From: Ruminococcus sp. zg-924
GTDB taxonomy: Bacteria > Bacillota > Clostridia > Oscillospirales > Acutalibacteraceae
Direction: 5' to 3'
Length of the DNA: 62,223 nt
Assembly: GCF_024433635.1 (NCBI RefSeq)
Contig: NZ_WNJZ01000015.1
Span: forward strand, 1 to 62,223
Shown: piece after piece, positions 1 through 8,079 of the stretch
How the letters are laid out: each line of letters begins with the position of its first letter
How positions within the stretch are numbered: the first letter of the stretch is position 1
Notes under the pieces: model-generated
The model's database searches: none
What the model was told of the DNA's origin: nothing
The model's input: only the letters and a program-made list of their open reading frames with translations
Program-made: the position numbers and the translations under genes

Positions 1-7
1 AACCGCT

Positions 8-66
8 GTGTTTTTGCTTGCCTTTTCCGTTACGCTACGCTCCACTCCAAAGGCAAGCAAAAACAC
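8..66. repeat. Long perfect hairpin (18-bp stem)
   Basis: Positions 8-25 and 49-66 are perfect reverse complements (GTGTTTTTGCTTGCCTTT arm) around a 23-nt loop that itself repeats ACGCT. No gene overlaps it. It could be the terminator of a gene lying left of the window or a small dispersed palindromic repeat; there is no clear U-tract after the right arm (ACTATACC), which weakens the terminator reading. Confidence 0.6.
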
Positions 67-156
67 TATACCATATCGTTAGTTTATTTTTTTACCAAAT
101 TGGGTCACATCTATTTACAACGCAGAAAATTAAGAGCAAATTGTCGAATGAAATCC

Positions 157-185
157 TTGCCAGAGTCTTGTAAGTGTGATATAAT
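157..185 (+). promoter_or_regulatory. Sigma-A type promoter of ilvD
   Basis: TTGCCA (157-162) and TATAAT (180-185) are separated by 17 nt, a near-consensus vegetative promoter 80 nt ahead of the ilvD start. The leader from about 192 to 266 has only a small GCAG/CTGC hairpin; I see no T-box specifier or antiterminator. Confidence 0.7.
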
Positions 186-266
186 TATAAGTCAAAAAGC
201 AGGCTTTTAATTTCAACTGAAAGGTTCTGCCGATAAACAAAAATTATTTTCGGGAGTGAATATAAA

Positions 267-1925
267 ATGAAAAGTGATATGATAACAAAATCAGTAAACG
301 CTGCTCCGCAGAGAACGCTTCTGCATGCTTTGGGTCTTACAGACGCAGAGATTGGCAAGCCGCTTGTAGGTATCGTAAGCTCAAAAAACGATATTGTACC
401 GGGTCATATGAATATTGACAAGGTTGTTGAGGCTGTTAAGCAGGGTGTTGCAATGGCAGGCGGTGTGCCGCTTGTATTTCCGGCTATTGCTGTTTGCGAC
501 GGTATTGCAATGGGTCACGAGGGTATGAAGTACTCTCTTGTAACCCGTGAGCTTATTGCAGACTCAACCGAGGCTATGGCTAAGGCTCATGCGCTTGATG
601 CGCTTGTAATGGTTCCAAACTGCGACAAAAATGTTCCGGGCCTTTTGATGGCGGCGGCAAGGGTAAATGTTCCAACCGTATTTGTCAGCGGCGGTCCGAT
701 GCTTGCAGGTATTGTTGATGGCAAGAAGGTAAGCTACTCAACCGTTTCCGAGGCTGTAAGCCGCTTTAAGGTTGGCGAGATTGATGAGGAAAAGCTTTGT
801 GAATACGAAAACAAGGCTTGCCCGACATGCGGCTCCTGCTCAGGTATGTTTACCGCTAACAGTATGAACTGCCTTACTGAGGTTCTCGGTATGGGACTTA
901 AGGGCAATGGCACAATTCCTGCTGTTTATTCCGAAAGAATCCGCCTTGGCAAGCTTGCCGGTATGGCTGTAATGGATTTGTACAAAAAGAATATCCGTCC
1001 GAGAGATATTATGACACAGGAGGCGTTTGAGAACGCCCTGACAGTTGATATGGCTCTCGGATGCAGTACAAACAGTATGCTTCACCTTCCGGCTATCGCT
1101 CATGAATGTGGCATAGATTTGCACCTTGACATAGCAAACAACATTTCCGCAAAAACTCCTAACCTTTGCCATCTTGCTCCTGCGGGCGAGCATTTTATGG
1201 AGGAGCTTAACGAGGCAGGCGGCGTTTATGCCGTAATGCATGAGCTTACTAAGCTCAATCTTCTGCACACAGACCTTATGACCTGCACAGGTAAAACAGT
1301 AGGCGAGAACATTGCAAACTGCGAGATTAAGGATACCGAGATTATAAGAACAGTAGACAACCCGTACAGTAAAACAGGCGGTATCGCAGTGCTCAAGGGA
1401 AACCTTGCGCCGGACGGCTGTGTTGTAAAGCGCTCAGCCGTTGCACCTGAGATGATGCACCACAGCGGTAAGGCAAGAGTGTTTGACTGTGAGGAGGACG
1501 CTCTTAACGCTATTTATGACGGCAAGATAAACGCAGGCGAGGTTGTTATTATTCGCTATGAAGGCCCGAAGGGTGGACCCGGAATGAGAGAAATGCTCAA
1601 CCCGACCTCTGCTATTATGGGCAGCGGTCTTGGCAACTGCGTTGCGCTAATTACAGACGGACGCTTCTCAGGCGCAACAAGAGGAGCCGCAATCGGTCAC
1701 GTTTCTCCAGAGGCAGCTGTCGGCGGCAACATTGCCCTTATCGAAGAGGGTGATATTGTTGAAATAGATATCCCGGCAAACACAATAAATGTGCACGTGT
1801 CCGACGAGGAGCTTGAACAGAGAAGAAAGAACTGGAAACCGAGAGAGCCGAGAATAACAACAGGCTATCTTTCAAGGTATGCAAAGCTTGTTTCCTCCGG
1901 CTGCACAGGCGCAGTGCTTGATTAA
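267..1925 (+). CDS. ilvD: Dihydroxy-acid dehydratase
   Basis: Catalyses the dehydration of 2,3-dihydroxy-isovalerate and -methylvalerate to the 2-oxo acids, the third shared step of valine and isoleucine synthesis (cytoplasmic, Fe-S dependent). The 552-aa product has the full family length. Visible marks are Cys119 in the [10 protein letters not shown] stretch, the Cys-rich [18 protein letters not shown] segment at about 185-202, and the conserved C-terminal [12 protein letters not shown] motif. The ATG follows a GGGAGTG ribosome-binding site with 8-nt spacing. It stands alone behind its own promoter; no ilvB, ilvC or leuABCD lies nearby, so regulation with the rest of the pathway cannot be read here. 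Confidence 0.97.
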   Translation: MKSDMITKSVNAAPQRTLLHALGLTDAEIGKPLVGIVSSKNDIVPGHMNIDKVVEAVKQGVAMAGGVPLVFPAIAVCDGIAMGHEGMKYSLVTRELIADSTEAMAKAHALDALVMVPNCDKNVPGLLMAAARVNVPTVFVSGGPMLAGIVDGKKVSYSTVSEAVSRFKVGEIDEEKLCEYENKACPTCGSCSGMFTANSMNCLTEVLGMGLKGNGTIPAVYSERIRLGKLAGMAVMDLYKKNIRPRDIMTQEAFENALTVDMALGCSTNSMLHLPAIAHECGIDLHLDIANNISAKTPNLCHLAPAGEHFMEELNEAGGVYAVMHELTKLNLLHTDLMTCTGKTVGENIANCEIKDTEIIRTVDNPYSKTGGIAVLKGNLAPDGCVVKRSAVAPEMMHHSGKARVFDCEEDALNAIYDGKINAGEVVIIRYEGPKGGPGMREMLNPTSAIMGSGLGNCVALITDGRFSGATRGAAIGHVSPEAAVGGNIALIEEGDIVEIDIPANTINVHVSDEELEQRRKNWKPREPRITTGYLSRYAKLVSSGCTGAVLD

Positions 1926-1947
1926 GCCCTGAATTTAATATAATACC

Positions 1948-1985
1948 GAGCCGATGAGCTGTGAAAAGTCACAATTCATCGGCTC
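1948..1985 (+). terminator. Stem-loop after ilvD
   Basis: GAGCCGATGA (1948-1957) pairs perfectly with TCATCGGCTC (1976-1985), with further GTG/CAC pairing inside the loop. It lies 23 nt after the ilvD stop. The U-tract is poor (TGCTGTTT), so termination strength is uncertain. Confidence 0.6.
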
Positions 1986-2011
1986 TGCTGTTTAAAAACA
2001 TAAAAACAAAG

Positions 2012-2046
2012 CCTCCTGCATAGAATTAATAAGCATCAGCAGGAGG
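2012..2046 (+). promoter_or_regulatory. Hairpin masking the bofA ribosome-binding site
   Basis: CCTCCTGC (2012-2019) is the exact complement of GCAGGAGG (2039-2046), and the latter contains the AGGAGG ribosome-binding site of the next gene (ATG at 2055). In an mRNA spanning both, the ribosome-binding site would be buried in an 8-bp stem. A TTTTAT run follows, so the hairpin could also act as a weak terminator. Confidence 0.55.
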
Positions 2047-2054
2047 TTTTATAT

Positions 2055-2315
2055 ATGGAGCATTGGCTTGTGTGGATAATACTCGGCGGAGGATTTTTAG
2101 TTTTTTTGATAATACAAGCGTTTTCGGGGGAGAAGAAGCCGTTTCGTAAGGCGTTCTTGACAATGTGCAGCGGGCTTATTGCACTTGCCGTTGTCAACAT
2201 AACAGGCGCATACACAGGCGTTACCCTGCCTGTGAGTATACTCAGTCTGTGCGGTGCGGCTGTCGGCGGAATACCGGGCGTTACGCTGCTGCTTGTTATG
2301 AATATGATTTTGTGA
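2055..2315 (+). CDS. bofA: BofA-family pro-sigma-K processing inhibitor-like membrane protein
   Basis: Small 86-aa integral membrane protein with about three hydrophobic segments (residues ~5-20, ~36-52, ~58-85). The C-terminal GGIPGVTLLLVMNMIL pattern (conserved GIPGV followed by a hydrophobic tail) is the BofA signature. In Bacillus BofA sits in the outer forespore membrane and holds back the SpoIVFB protease until sigma-K is due; many clostridia keep bofA without that full pathway, so its partner here is unknown. The gene faces the sigF operon tail to tail, with the two stop codons directly adjacent (2315/2316). Ribosome-binding site AGGAGG, spacing 8, lies in a hairpin. Confidence 0.75.
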   Translation: MEHWLVWIILGGGFLVFLIIQAFSGEKKPFRKAFLTMCSGLIALAVVNITGAYTGVTLPVSILSLCGAAVGGIPGVTLLLVMNMIL

Positions 2316-2981
2316 TTACACCGTCAGCTTTTCACGCATAACCGCCATTATCTTTTTCTCTCGTCGACTTACCTGTACCTGAGTCATATTCAGCTCCTTT
2401 GCAGTCTGGCTTTGAGTTTTGTTCTTGAAATATCTGAGCTTTATTAGCTCACGGTCATTCTCAGGAAGCTCGCTTATTGCCTGCCGAAGCGAGAGTATCT
2501 CAGTAAGTGATGTATCATGTGATTCAACGGGCAGGTCGATTTCACGCCCGTTTTCGTCATTGTCGCATGATGAAAGCGATAGAACCTGAACGTTTGATGA
2601 CACTGCCTGAGTTATAAGCTCCTCACTCTCACCGAGCAACTGCGCAAGTATAGTTACACTTGGACTTTCACCGTGCAGGGCGATATATTTCTGCTGTTCC
2701 TTTATAACCTTAATTGACAGCTCCTTTATTCTGCGGCTTACCTTAACCGCTCCGCCGCTTCTGAAAAGACCTTTAATTTCACCGAGTATAAGCGGCACAG
2801 CGTAGGTTGAGAACTTGTACCCCAGGCTTGGGTCGAATCGGTCATATGCCTTAATAAGTCCGATACAGCCTGCACTGTATAAGTCCTCGTATTCAATACC
2901 CCTGTTTTTAAAGCGTGCGGCGCAGCTGTGGACAAGCCCTGTGTTTTTGCTTATAAAGCGTTCACGCTCATTCATTGTCAT
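2316..2981 (-). CDS. sigF: RNA polymerase sporulation sigma factor SigF
   Basis: Forespore-specific sigma factor, about 221 aa. Region 2 is visible (EDLYSAGCIGLIKAYDRFDP ... GYKFSTYAVPLILGEI), and region 4 ends in an HTH (QSQTAKELNMTQVQVSRREKK). By sequence alone it could be SigF or SigG; position as third gene after spoIIAA and spoIIAB makes it SigF (SpoIIAC). The reading frame opens at a TTG (2984) but the ATG at 2981 is the likelier start. It overlaps the end of spoIIAB by 14 nt and has no good ribosome-binding site of its own, so translation is probably coupled. Confidence 0.95.
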   Translation of the reverse strand: MTMNERERFISKNTGLVHSCAARFKNRGIEYEDLYSAGCIGLIKAYDRFDPSLGYKFSTYAVPLILGEIKGLFRSGGAVKVSRRIKELSIKVIKEQQKYIALHGESPSVTILAQLLGESEELITQAVSSNVQVLSLSSCDNDENGREIDLPVESHDTSLTEILSLRQAISELPENDRELIKLRYFKNKTQSQTAKELNMTQVQVSRREKKIMAVMREKLTV

Positions 2982-3399
2982 CAAGCTGCTTTGTCATTGT
3001 TACGGTAGTTCCCTTGCCCGGAGTGGAGCTTACCCTTATCTTGTCAGTAAAGCTCTGCATAACTGCAAAGCCAAGGCCTGCCCGTTCTTCGCCTCCTGTG
3101 GTGAACAGCGGTTCCATAGCCTGCTTTATGTCGCTTATGCCACAGCCCTTGTCACGCACGCTGACAACAAATTTGTTGTCCTCAAGAACCTTGGCGGTTA
3201 TGTATATCATACCCGTGCTTTCGGGGTATGCGTGAACAATACAGTTTGTTACAGCCTCGGAAACCGCTGTTTTTATGTCGGCAAGCTGTGATACTGTGGG
3301 GTCAAGCTGCATTAAAAATGCGCTGACAGCACCTCTTGCAAAGCTTTCATTTACGCTCTTGCTCAGAAAGGACAGCTTCATTTCGTTAAGCACTTTCAT
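2968..3399 (-). CDS. spoIIAB: Anti-sigma-F factor SpoIIAB (serine kinase)
   Basis: Binds and silences SigF before septation and phosphorylates SpoIIAA. About 143 aa, the usual length. GHKL-type ATPase motifs are present: the N-box (DIKTAVSEAVTNCIVHAY), the G1 box (DKGCGI), and the GLGFAVMQSF and GKGTTV stretches. An upstream in-frame start (3435) exists, but the ATG at 3399 follows GGAAAGGAG and gives the family-typical MxVLNEMKLSF N-terminus. Overlaps spoIIAA by 14 nt and sigF by 14 nt, a tightly coupled operon. Confidence 0.96.
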   Translation of the reverse strand: MKVLNEMKLSFLSKSVNESFARGAVSAFLMQLDPTVSQLADIKTAVSEAVTNCIVHAYPESTGMIYITAKVLEDNKFVVSVRDKGCGISDIKQAMEPLFTTGGEERAGLGFAVMQSFTDKIRVSSTPGKGTTVTMTKQLDDNE

Positions 3400-3727
3400 T
3401 TTTACTCTTCTCCTTTCCTTTGAATTCAAGCACACCGAGTGCGCCTATGCCGGACAGCTCGACTATTCGCCTTAAATGCGGCGGCACATTTGACACTCTT
3501 ATGTATCCGCCGATAAGCTGCATTAAGCGATATCTGCCCATAATAAGTCCGATTGCGCTGCTATCCATAAAAACCACCTGCGAAAAATCAAGAATAAGCA
3601 GAGTTGGGTGAGTGCGCTCGGCTTCACCGTCAATTCTCTGGCGCATACTACGGGCGGTATGGTGGTCGATTTCGCCGTAAAGATATGCCGTTAGCTCCCC
3701 TTGGCGGAGGCTGAAAGAAACATTCAT
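3386..3727 (-). CDS. spoIIAA: Anti-anti-sigma factor SpoIIAA
   Basis: STAS-domain protein (113 aa) that, when dephosphorylated, releases SigF from SpoIIAB. The phosphorylation site is in the MDSSAIGLIMGRY stretch; the first or second Ser corresponds to Ser58 of Bacillus. Start chosen at the ATG of 3727 because AAAGGG lies 9 nt upstream; the in-frame ATG at 3736 directly abuts that ribosome-binding site. First gene of the spoIIA operon. A sigma-H promoter would be expected within 3728-3771, but I could not assign it with confidence. Confidence 0.95.
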   Translation of the reverse strand: MNVSFSLRQGELTAYLYGEIDHHTARSMRQRIDGEAERTHPTLLILDFSQVVFMDSSAIGLIMGRYRLMQLIGGYIRVSNVPPHLRRIVELSGIGALGVLEFKGKEKSKNESA

Positions 3728-3771
3728 ATTTTTCATCCCTTTGCAGATTTTTGAGTATAAATTTGTATATA

Positions 3772-3811
3772 AAAAAGATGACCTACCGTTATAATGATAA
3801 GTCATCTTTTT
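3772..3811 (-). terminator. Terminator of the folC operon
   Basis: AAAAAGATGAC (3772-3782) and GTCATCTTTTT (3801-3811) form an 11-bp perfect stem with an 18-nt loop. On the minus strand it follows folC and ends in a run of six Us, so it separates the folC operon from spoIIAA. Confidence 0.75.
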
Positions 3812-3847
3812 AAATTATTTTATCGAATTGCGTTGAGAAAATAAATT

Positions 3848-5128
3848 TTACAGCTTTTCCAGAATAATCTTTCTTATTTCAGACGCAAGATACAGCGAGC
3901 CGCAAACAAGAGCCGCACCGCCGCTTTGCTTAGCGTCATTTATTGCACGGCTTATTGCCTCCTGCTTATCAAGGCAGATTTCAACACAGTCAAAATAGCT
4001 GTCTGCTATTGCCTTGAGCTGCTGTGCGGGCATTTTACGTGGGTTTTCAATCTCAACTATATACACCTTGTCAAAAAGTCCCTTAAGATGTACCAGTGAA
4101 CATTCAACCGCCTTGTCACGCAGCATACTCATTACGCAGGAAATGTGCTTGTCAGGAAGATATTCTTTAACCGCTGATGACAGTGCTGCAAGACCGGATG
4201 GATTGTGACCACCGTCAAGAATAGTCAATGGGTCGTTTTTGACAACCTCGAACCGTGCCGGAATAAACGCCTTTTTTATGCCGTATTTTACGGCTTCATC
4301 GTTTACATCAAAGCCTGCGTTTCTAAGCGGCGTTACAGCCTCAACAACAGTGCAGGCGTTTTTAATCTGATGTCTACCGGCGAGAGTGATTGCGTATTTT
4401 TCGCCTTTGTACTCGAACTTGCTGTTGCCGAGCTGTTCCGATAAAACGGTACAGCGGCTCATATCAACCCCGTACAGCTTGTTGTCAAGGCTCTGTGCCG
4501 TTTTTGTAATTACCTTGTTTACAATGTCCTCCTGAGGACAGAATACGGTTGAGCCGCCCTGCTTGATTATACCTGCTTTTTCTGCCGCTATCATATCAAG
4601 CGTATCTCCGAGAACGGCAGTGTGGTCAAGGCTTATTGAGGTTATTACCGATGTGACAGGGGTGGATATGACGTTTGTAGAGTCAAACCTTCCGCCGAGT
4701 CCCGTTTCAAGCACTACAATGTCACAGCTTTGGCGGTAGAAATATTCAAAGGCAATAGCCGTTATACATTCAAACTCGGTTATCGGCTCGCCGTTTGCAT
4801 TCATTTGCTCAATTATCGGGAATATCTTTTCGACAATATCGGCAACATCATTTTTCGGTATTATCTCGCCGTCAATGCTTATTCTGTCGCAGAATTCGAT
4901 TATATAAGGGGAGGTGAAAAGACCGGTTTTGTATCCGCTTTTGCGCAAAATTTCTGACAGCATTGTGCATATCGAGCCTTTTCCGTTTGTGCCTGCAACG
5001 TGAATAAAGCGGCACTTGCGTTCGGGATTGCCTATGTTATCAAGAAGCTTTTGTATTCGTGCAAGCCCCGGCATTGAGCCGAAGCGCAGAAGTGAGCTGA
5101 TTTTTTCCATAGCTGTATTAAAGTCCAT
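3848..5128 (-). CDS. folC: Folylpolyglutamate synthase/dihydrofolate synthase
   Basis: Mur-ligase-type enzyme adding glutamate to folates (and to dihydropteroate in bifunctional forms). About 426 aa. The P-loop HVAGTNGKGSICTML lies near residue 45, with the Mur-ligase central TSISLDHTAVLGDT and a C-terminal DGGHNPSG. The frame stays open for 48 codons upstream (to 5272), but that stretch overlaps rsmI and lacks family similarity; the ATG at 5128 follows GAAAGGAC and gives the expected MDFNTAMEKI start. One base separates it from rsmI, so the two are one operon with trmN6-like and znuA-like genes upstream. Confidence 0.95.
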   Translation of the reverse strand: MDFNTAMEKISSLLRFGSMPGLARIQKLLDNIGNPERKCRFIHVAGTNGKGSICTMLSEILRKSGYKTGLFTSPYIIEFCDRISIDGEIIPKNDVADIVEKIFPIIEQMNANGEPITEFECITAIAFEYFYRQSCDIVVLETGLGGRFDSTNVISTPVTSVITSISLDHTAVLGDTLDMIAAEKAGIIKQGGSTVFCPQEDIVNKVITKTAQSLDNKLYGVDMSRCTVLSEQLGNSKFEYKGEKYAITLAGRHQIKNACTVVEAVTPLRNAGFDVNDEAVKYGIKKAFIPARFEVVKNDPLTILDGGHNPSGLAALSSAVKEYLPDKHISCVMSMLRDKAVECSLVHLKGLFDKVYIVEIENPRKMPAQQLKAIADSYFDCVEICLDKQEAISRAINDAKQSGGAALVCGSLYLASEIRKIILEKL

Positions 5129-5129
5129 T

Positions 5130-5966
5130 TTATCCGTCCTTTCGGGAGAGTAAAGTCTTGTATATCTCGCCCTTTTTAAACCCTGTTTCTTTGGCGGCTC
5201 TTTTGCAAGCGTCAGACAGGGAACAGCCGTCATTATTGCATAAATCCGCTGCAAGGGCAACAGCCTGTTCAAGAGTAAGGTTTTCCTCCTGTTTTTTCTC
5301 AGCTCCCTTGATTACAAGCACAATCTCACCCCTTATGCCGCCGTCACCGTATTTTTCGACAGCAGCCTTAAGGGTGGTGTGTATAACCTCCTCGTGCAGT
5401 TTTGTAAGCTCACGCACAATTGATATTTCACGGTCGCCCAAAGCATTGTATAAATCGTTAAGTGTTGACGGCAGCTTGTGAGGAGCTTCATAAAACACCA
5501 TAGTACGCCGCTCGTCCTTAATTTCCTCTAAATGCTCACGGCGGCTTTTCTTGTTCATACTCAAAAAACCTTCAAAGGTGAACCTTCCTGTTGGCAGCGA
5601 GGACAGTGCAAGTGCGCTGACGACTGCGCTGGGTCCGGGAACCGCAACGGTTTTTATGCCCTTTTCACGGCACTGACGCACAAGCTCCTCGCCAGGGTCT
5701 GATATAGCCGGCATACCTGCGTCTGTTACAAGCGCACAGCTTTGACCGCTTAGTATTTTTTGGCAGATAATTTCGCCTCTCTCTGCTTTATTATGCTCAA
5801 AATAGCTGATAAGCGGCTTTTTGATATTGAAGTGGTTGAGTAGCTTCAGCGTTACCCTTGTATCCTCAGCCGCAATAAAATCAACGCTTGATAGTGTTTC
5901 AACTGCTCTCGGCGACATATCGCCAAGATTGCCTATCGGCGTTCCTACAACATATAATACGCTCAT
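5130..5966 (-). CDS. rsmI: 16S rRNA (cytidine(1402)-2'-O)-methyltransferase RsmI
   Basis: Tetrapyrrole-methylase-fold enzyme that 2'-O-methylates C1402 of 16S rRNA using S-adenosylmethionine. 278 aa, the normal length. The start VVGTPIGNLGDMSPRA, the AAEDTRVTLKLL motif, the TDAGMPAISDPGEELV motif and VPGPSAVVSAL are all present. Start at 5966 is set by a GGAGGAAATA ribosome-binding site; the open frame continues 17 codons upstream without one. Sits between a tRNA methyltransferase-like gene and folC, a common neighbourhood in Firmicutes (YabB-YabC). Confidence 0.96.
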   Translation of the reverse strand: MSVLYVVGTPIGNLGDMSPRAVETLSSVDFIAAEDTRVTLKLLNHFNIKKPLISYFEHNKAERGEIICQKILSGQSCALVTDAGMPAISDPGEELVRQCREKGIKTVAVPGPSAVVSALALSSLPTGRFTFEGFLSMNKKSRREHLEEIKDERRTMVFYEAPHKLPSTLNDLYNALGDREISIVRELTKLHEEVIHTTLKAAVEKYGDGGIRGEIVLVIKGAEKKQEENLTLEQAVALAADLCNNDGCSLSDACKRAAKETGFKKGEIYKTLLSRKDG

Positions 5967-6073
5967 TATTTCCTCCAAAAACTTGCCCCAAAAATAAACA
6001 TTATATTTGCAAGGCAAATACTTCGCCTGATGTAAGGCAGACTTAACCGTAAAGCTGTTAACACAAAGCTTTA

Positions 6074-6814
6074 CTATATGTGACCTGTCTTATAGTCGCC
6101 GTAAATTTCAATCATCTCACTTGATAACCCGCCGTTTTCATCCTCAATAAGCAGAGTGTCATTAACAACAAGACCGCCGCTTTTTCCGCCCTTTTTGCCC
6201 TCTATAAGAAACAGCTTGGGTGCTTTTGTTTTTCTCTGCTGGATAAGTCTTAGTCTTTTCGGTTCAATGCCCGACTCTCTCATAGCGCAGATAACGTCGC
6301 TGAGTCTTTCGGGACGCTGACAAAGGCAAAGCCTGCCGCCGAAACGCAGAAGCCTTGCGGCACTCCGACATACATCCTCAATTGTGCAGGTGTATTCGTG
6401 CCTTGCAAGCAGCTTTCCTTCGTTTGTATTTATTATGCCGCCGCCTTGCTGCTTGTAAGGGGGATTGCAGGCGATAAGGTCAAAGCTTCCGGGTGAGAGC
6501 GAGGTTAGGCTGCGCAGGTCGTCGTTTAGTACGTCAATCCTTCTTTCAAGTCCGTTATGAGCAGTACTGCGCCTTATCATATCCGCACCGTCAGATTGCA
6601 GCTCAACTGCCGTAATGTGCTTTGGCGGCTTTTCCCTGCACCAGATAAGCGCAATTGCTCCGCAGCCACTGCCAAACTCACAGACATTTTCCCATTCTTT
6701 AGGTTTGGAAAAATTGGCTAGCAGTACGGTGTCGGTGCCAAAACGGTGTATTTTTGATACTATAACCTCAATACCGTTTCCGAGAGGCTCGAAATGTTCA
6801 TCATCATTCAGCAT
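6074..6814 (-). CDS. tRNA1(Val) (adenine(37)-N6)-methyltransferase-like protein (TrmN6/YabB)
   Basis: Class I S-adenosylmethionine-dependent methyltransferase of about 246 aa. Visible motifs are FGSGCGAIALIW (SAM-binding glycine-rich loop, ~49-60) and the N6-adenine catalytic ACNPPY (~118). The N-terminal FGTDTVLLANF segment is typical of the TrmN6/YabB branch. An in-frame GTG at 6823 overlaps the GAGGTG ribosome-binding site, so the ATG at 6814 is the likelier start. Ends 107 nt before rsmI and starts 10 nt after the metal-binding lipoprotein gene. The exact target (tRNA A37) is taken from the family, not seen in the sequence. Confidence 0.85.
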   Translation of the reverse strand: MLNDDEHFEPLGNGIEVIVSKIHRFGTDTVLLANFSKPKEWENVCEFGSGCGAIALIWCREKPPKHITAVELQSDGADMIRRSTAHNGLERRIDVLNDDLRSLTSLSPGSFDLIACNPPYKQQGGGIINTNEGKLLARHEYTCTIEDVCRSAARLLRFGGRLCLCQRPERLSDVICAMRESGIEPKRLRLIQQRKTKAPKLFLIEGKKGGKSGGLVVNDTLLIEDENGGLSSEMIEIYGDYKTGHI

Positions 6815-6824
6815 TGCGCTCACC

Positions 6825-7775
6825 TCAATTCAGTGCGATTTTAAGATTCTTGAGATTTTTATTCATAAGCGAAAGGTATGTTTCGCCGGCATTAGTTTCG
6901 TCCCTTGTTAAGTTGTGGCAGGAGTGAAACAGCAGAGCTTTTGCCCCTGTTTCCTTACAGATAGCGTCGGCAACAGCGTGGTTTGACATCTCAATATAAA
7001 ATACTGCGGGAATTTTATCTTCCTTGGTTTCTGTTATCAACCTTGCCATTGTTGCGGCGCTTGGCTCGGTCTGCGAGCTGCAGCCCGGAAAAGCAGCGTG
7101 GTATGTCAGACCGTAGTGCTGTGCAAAGTATTTGAACGGAAAGCGGTCGCCGAAGATTATTTCCTGCCTTGCGCTGTTATCAACAACATCTTTAAAGCTT
7201 TTGTCAAGCTGTGAAAGCTTTGCAGTGTAGGATTTAAGGTTTTTTCGGTACTGTGCGGCGTTGCCGCTGTCAGCAGAGGAAATTGCAGACTCAATCGCAT
7301 TACACAGCTCAATGCATATTGCAGGAGAGGTCCATATATGTTCGTCATAGCCGACCTCGTCGCCATCATGCTCATGACCGTGTTCTTGCTCATCATTATC
7401 GTAGGACTCGTCCTCCTCAAGCAGAGCGTCGGTGCAGTCGATCAATTTTACAGTTTTAAACTTAGTGCTGTCAAGGGAGTCCAGTATGCCGTCTATCCAG
7501 CTTTCTGACTCACCGCCGTTATAGATGAAAATATCGCAGTTTTGTATTTCAACCATATCCTTCGGGGTCGGCTCATAGGAATGAGTTTCAACGCCCGGCG
7601 GAAGCAGCAGGGTGACCTGTGCGTTGTCAAGAGCAATGTTGCGTGCAAAGTCATAAGCAGGGAAAAGAGAGGCAACTATTTTCAGCTTGTCCGATTGCTC
7701 GGTGTTTATCGCACAGCCAAAAAGAGATAGAGTTAAAATTACGGCTGCGGTTAATACAGAGATGAATTTTTTCAT
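6825..7775 (-). CDS. Zinc/manganese ABC transporter substrate-binding lipoprotein (ZnuA-like)
   Basis: Cluster A-I metal-binding protein (about 316 aa). A signal peptide ends in a lipobox (TLSLFGC), so it should be anchored to the outer face of the membrane. The mature part has the family start VASLFPAYDFARNIA, a first His ligand in GVETHSYEPTP, a His/Asp-rich loop (EHGHEHDGDE) and the DEHIWTSP ligand. Start at 7775 has AAAGGG 6 nt upstream. No permease (ZnuB) or ATPase (ZnuC) gene is adjacent on either side; they must be elsewhere if the protein serves a transporter. It leads a minus-strand operon with trmN6-like, rsmI and folC. Confidence 0.88.
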   Translation of the reverse strand: MKKFISVLTAAVILTLSLFGCAINTEQSDKLKIVASLFPAYDFARNIALDNAQVTLLLPPGVETHSYEPTPKDMVEIQNCDIFIYNGGESESWIDGILDSLDSTKFKTVKLIDCTDALLEEDESYDNDEQEHGHEHDGDEVGYDEHIWTSPAICIELCNAIESAISSADSGNAAQYRKNLKSYTAKLSQLDKSFKDVVDNSARQEIIFGDRFPFKYFAQHYGLTYHAAFPGCSSQTEPSAATMARLITETKEDKIPAVFYIEMSNHAVADAICKETGAKALLFHSCHNLTRDETNAGETYLSLMNKNLKNLKIALN

Positions 7776-8079
7776 AGTTTTCCCTTTCATTGGCTTAGTT
7801 TGCTCGTAGAATGAGTAAAAGTGTATTCGCAATTTTACAACCTTGTTGCAGCATATTGCAATGCAATGTGGTTGCTTATGCTTTAAAATCTAATCATACC
7901 TTTAATAATAACACAAACTCAAACAAAATAACAGACCAAAAATTAATCATAATTTATTAACAATTAGTTCATAACGGACTTGTAGATTGGAGCGAGGATA
8001 TATAATATAATTTAAAGTAACTATCCGGTTGTGAAGGAAGAATTTGGTATGTTAAAGTGAATGTGAAAGGGTGAATTAA
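7776..8079. other. Divergent intergenic region, 304 nt
   Basis: Lies between the znuA-like gene (minus) and the ABC exporter (plus). It holds the dyad at 7852-7870 and, for the plus strand, TTGTAG (7980-7985) with TAATAT (8003-8008) at 17-nt spacing, a plausible exporter promoter. The rest is AT-rich with no further structure I could identify. Confidence 0.5.
7852..7870. promoter_or_regulatory. 19-bp dyad, candidate operator upstream of the znuA-like gene
   Basis: CATATTGCA-A-TGCAATGTG is an inverted repeat with 8 of 9 pairs matching, centred 86 nt upstream of the znuA-like start. This is where a metalloregulator such as Zur would be expected to bind. It does not match the classic TCGTAATNATTACGA Zur box, so the regulator is unidentified. 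Confidence 0.4.

Noticed and set aside
186-266. Possible T-box leader before ilvD
   Set aside because: Leader is only about 75 nt, with one small GCAG/CTGC hairpin and no T-box sequence or antiterminator.
2815-3475. Several plus-strand frames opposite sigF and spoIIAB
   Set aside because: Antisense shadows of an intact, recognisable operon with overlapping genes.
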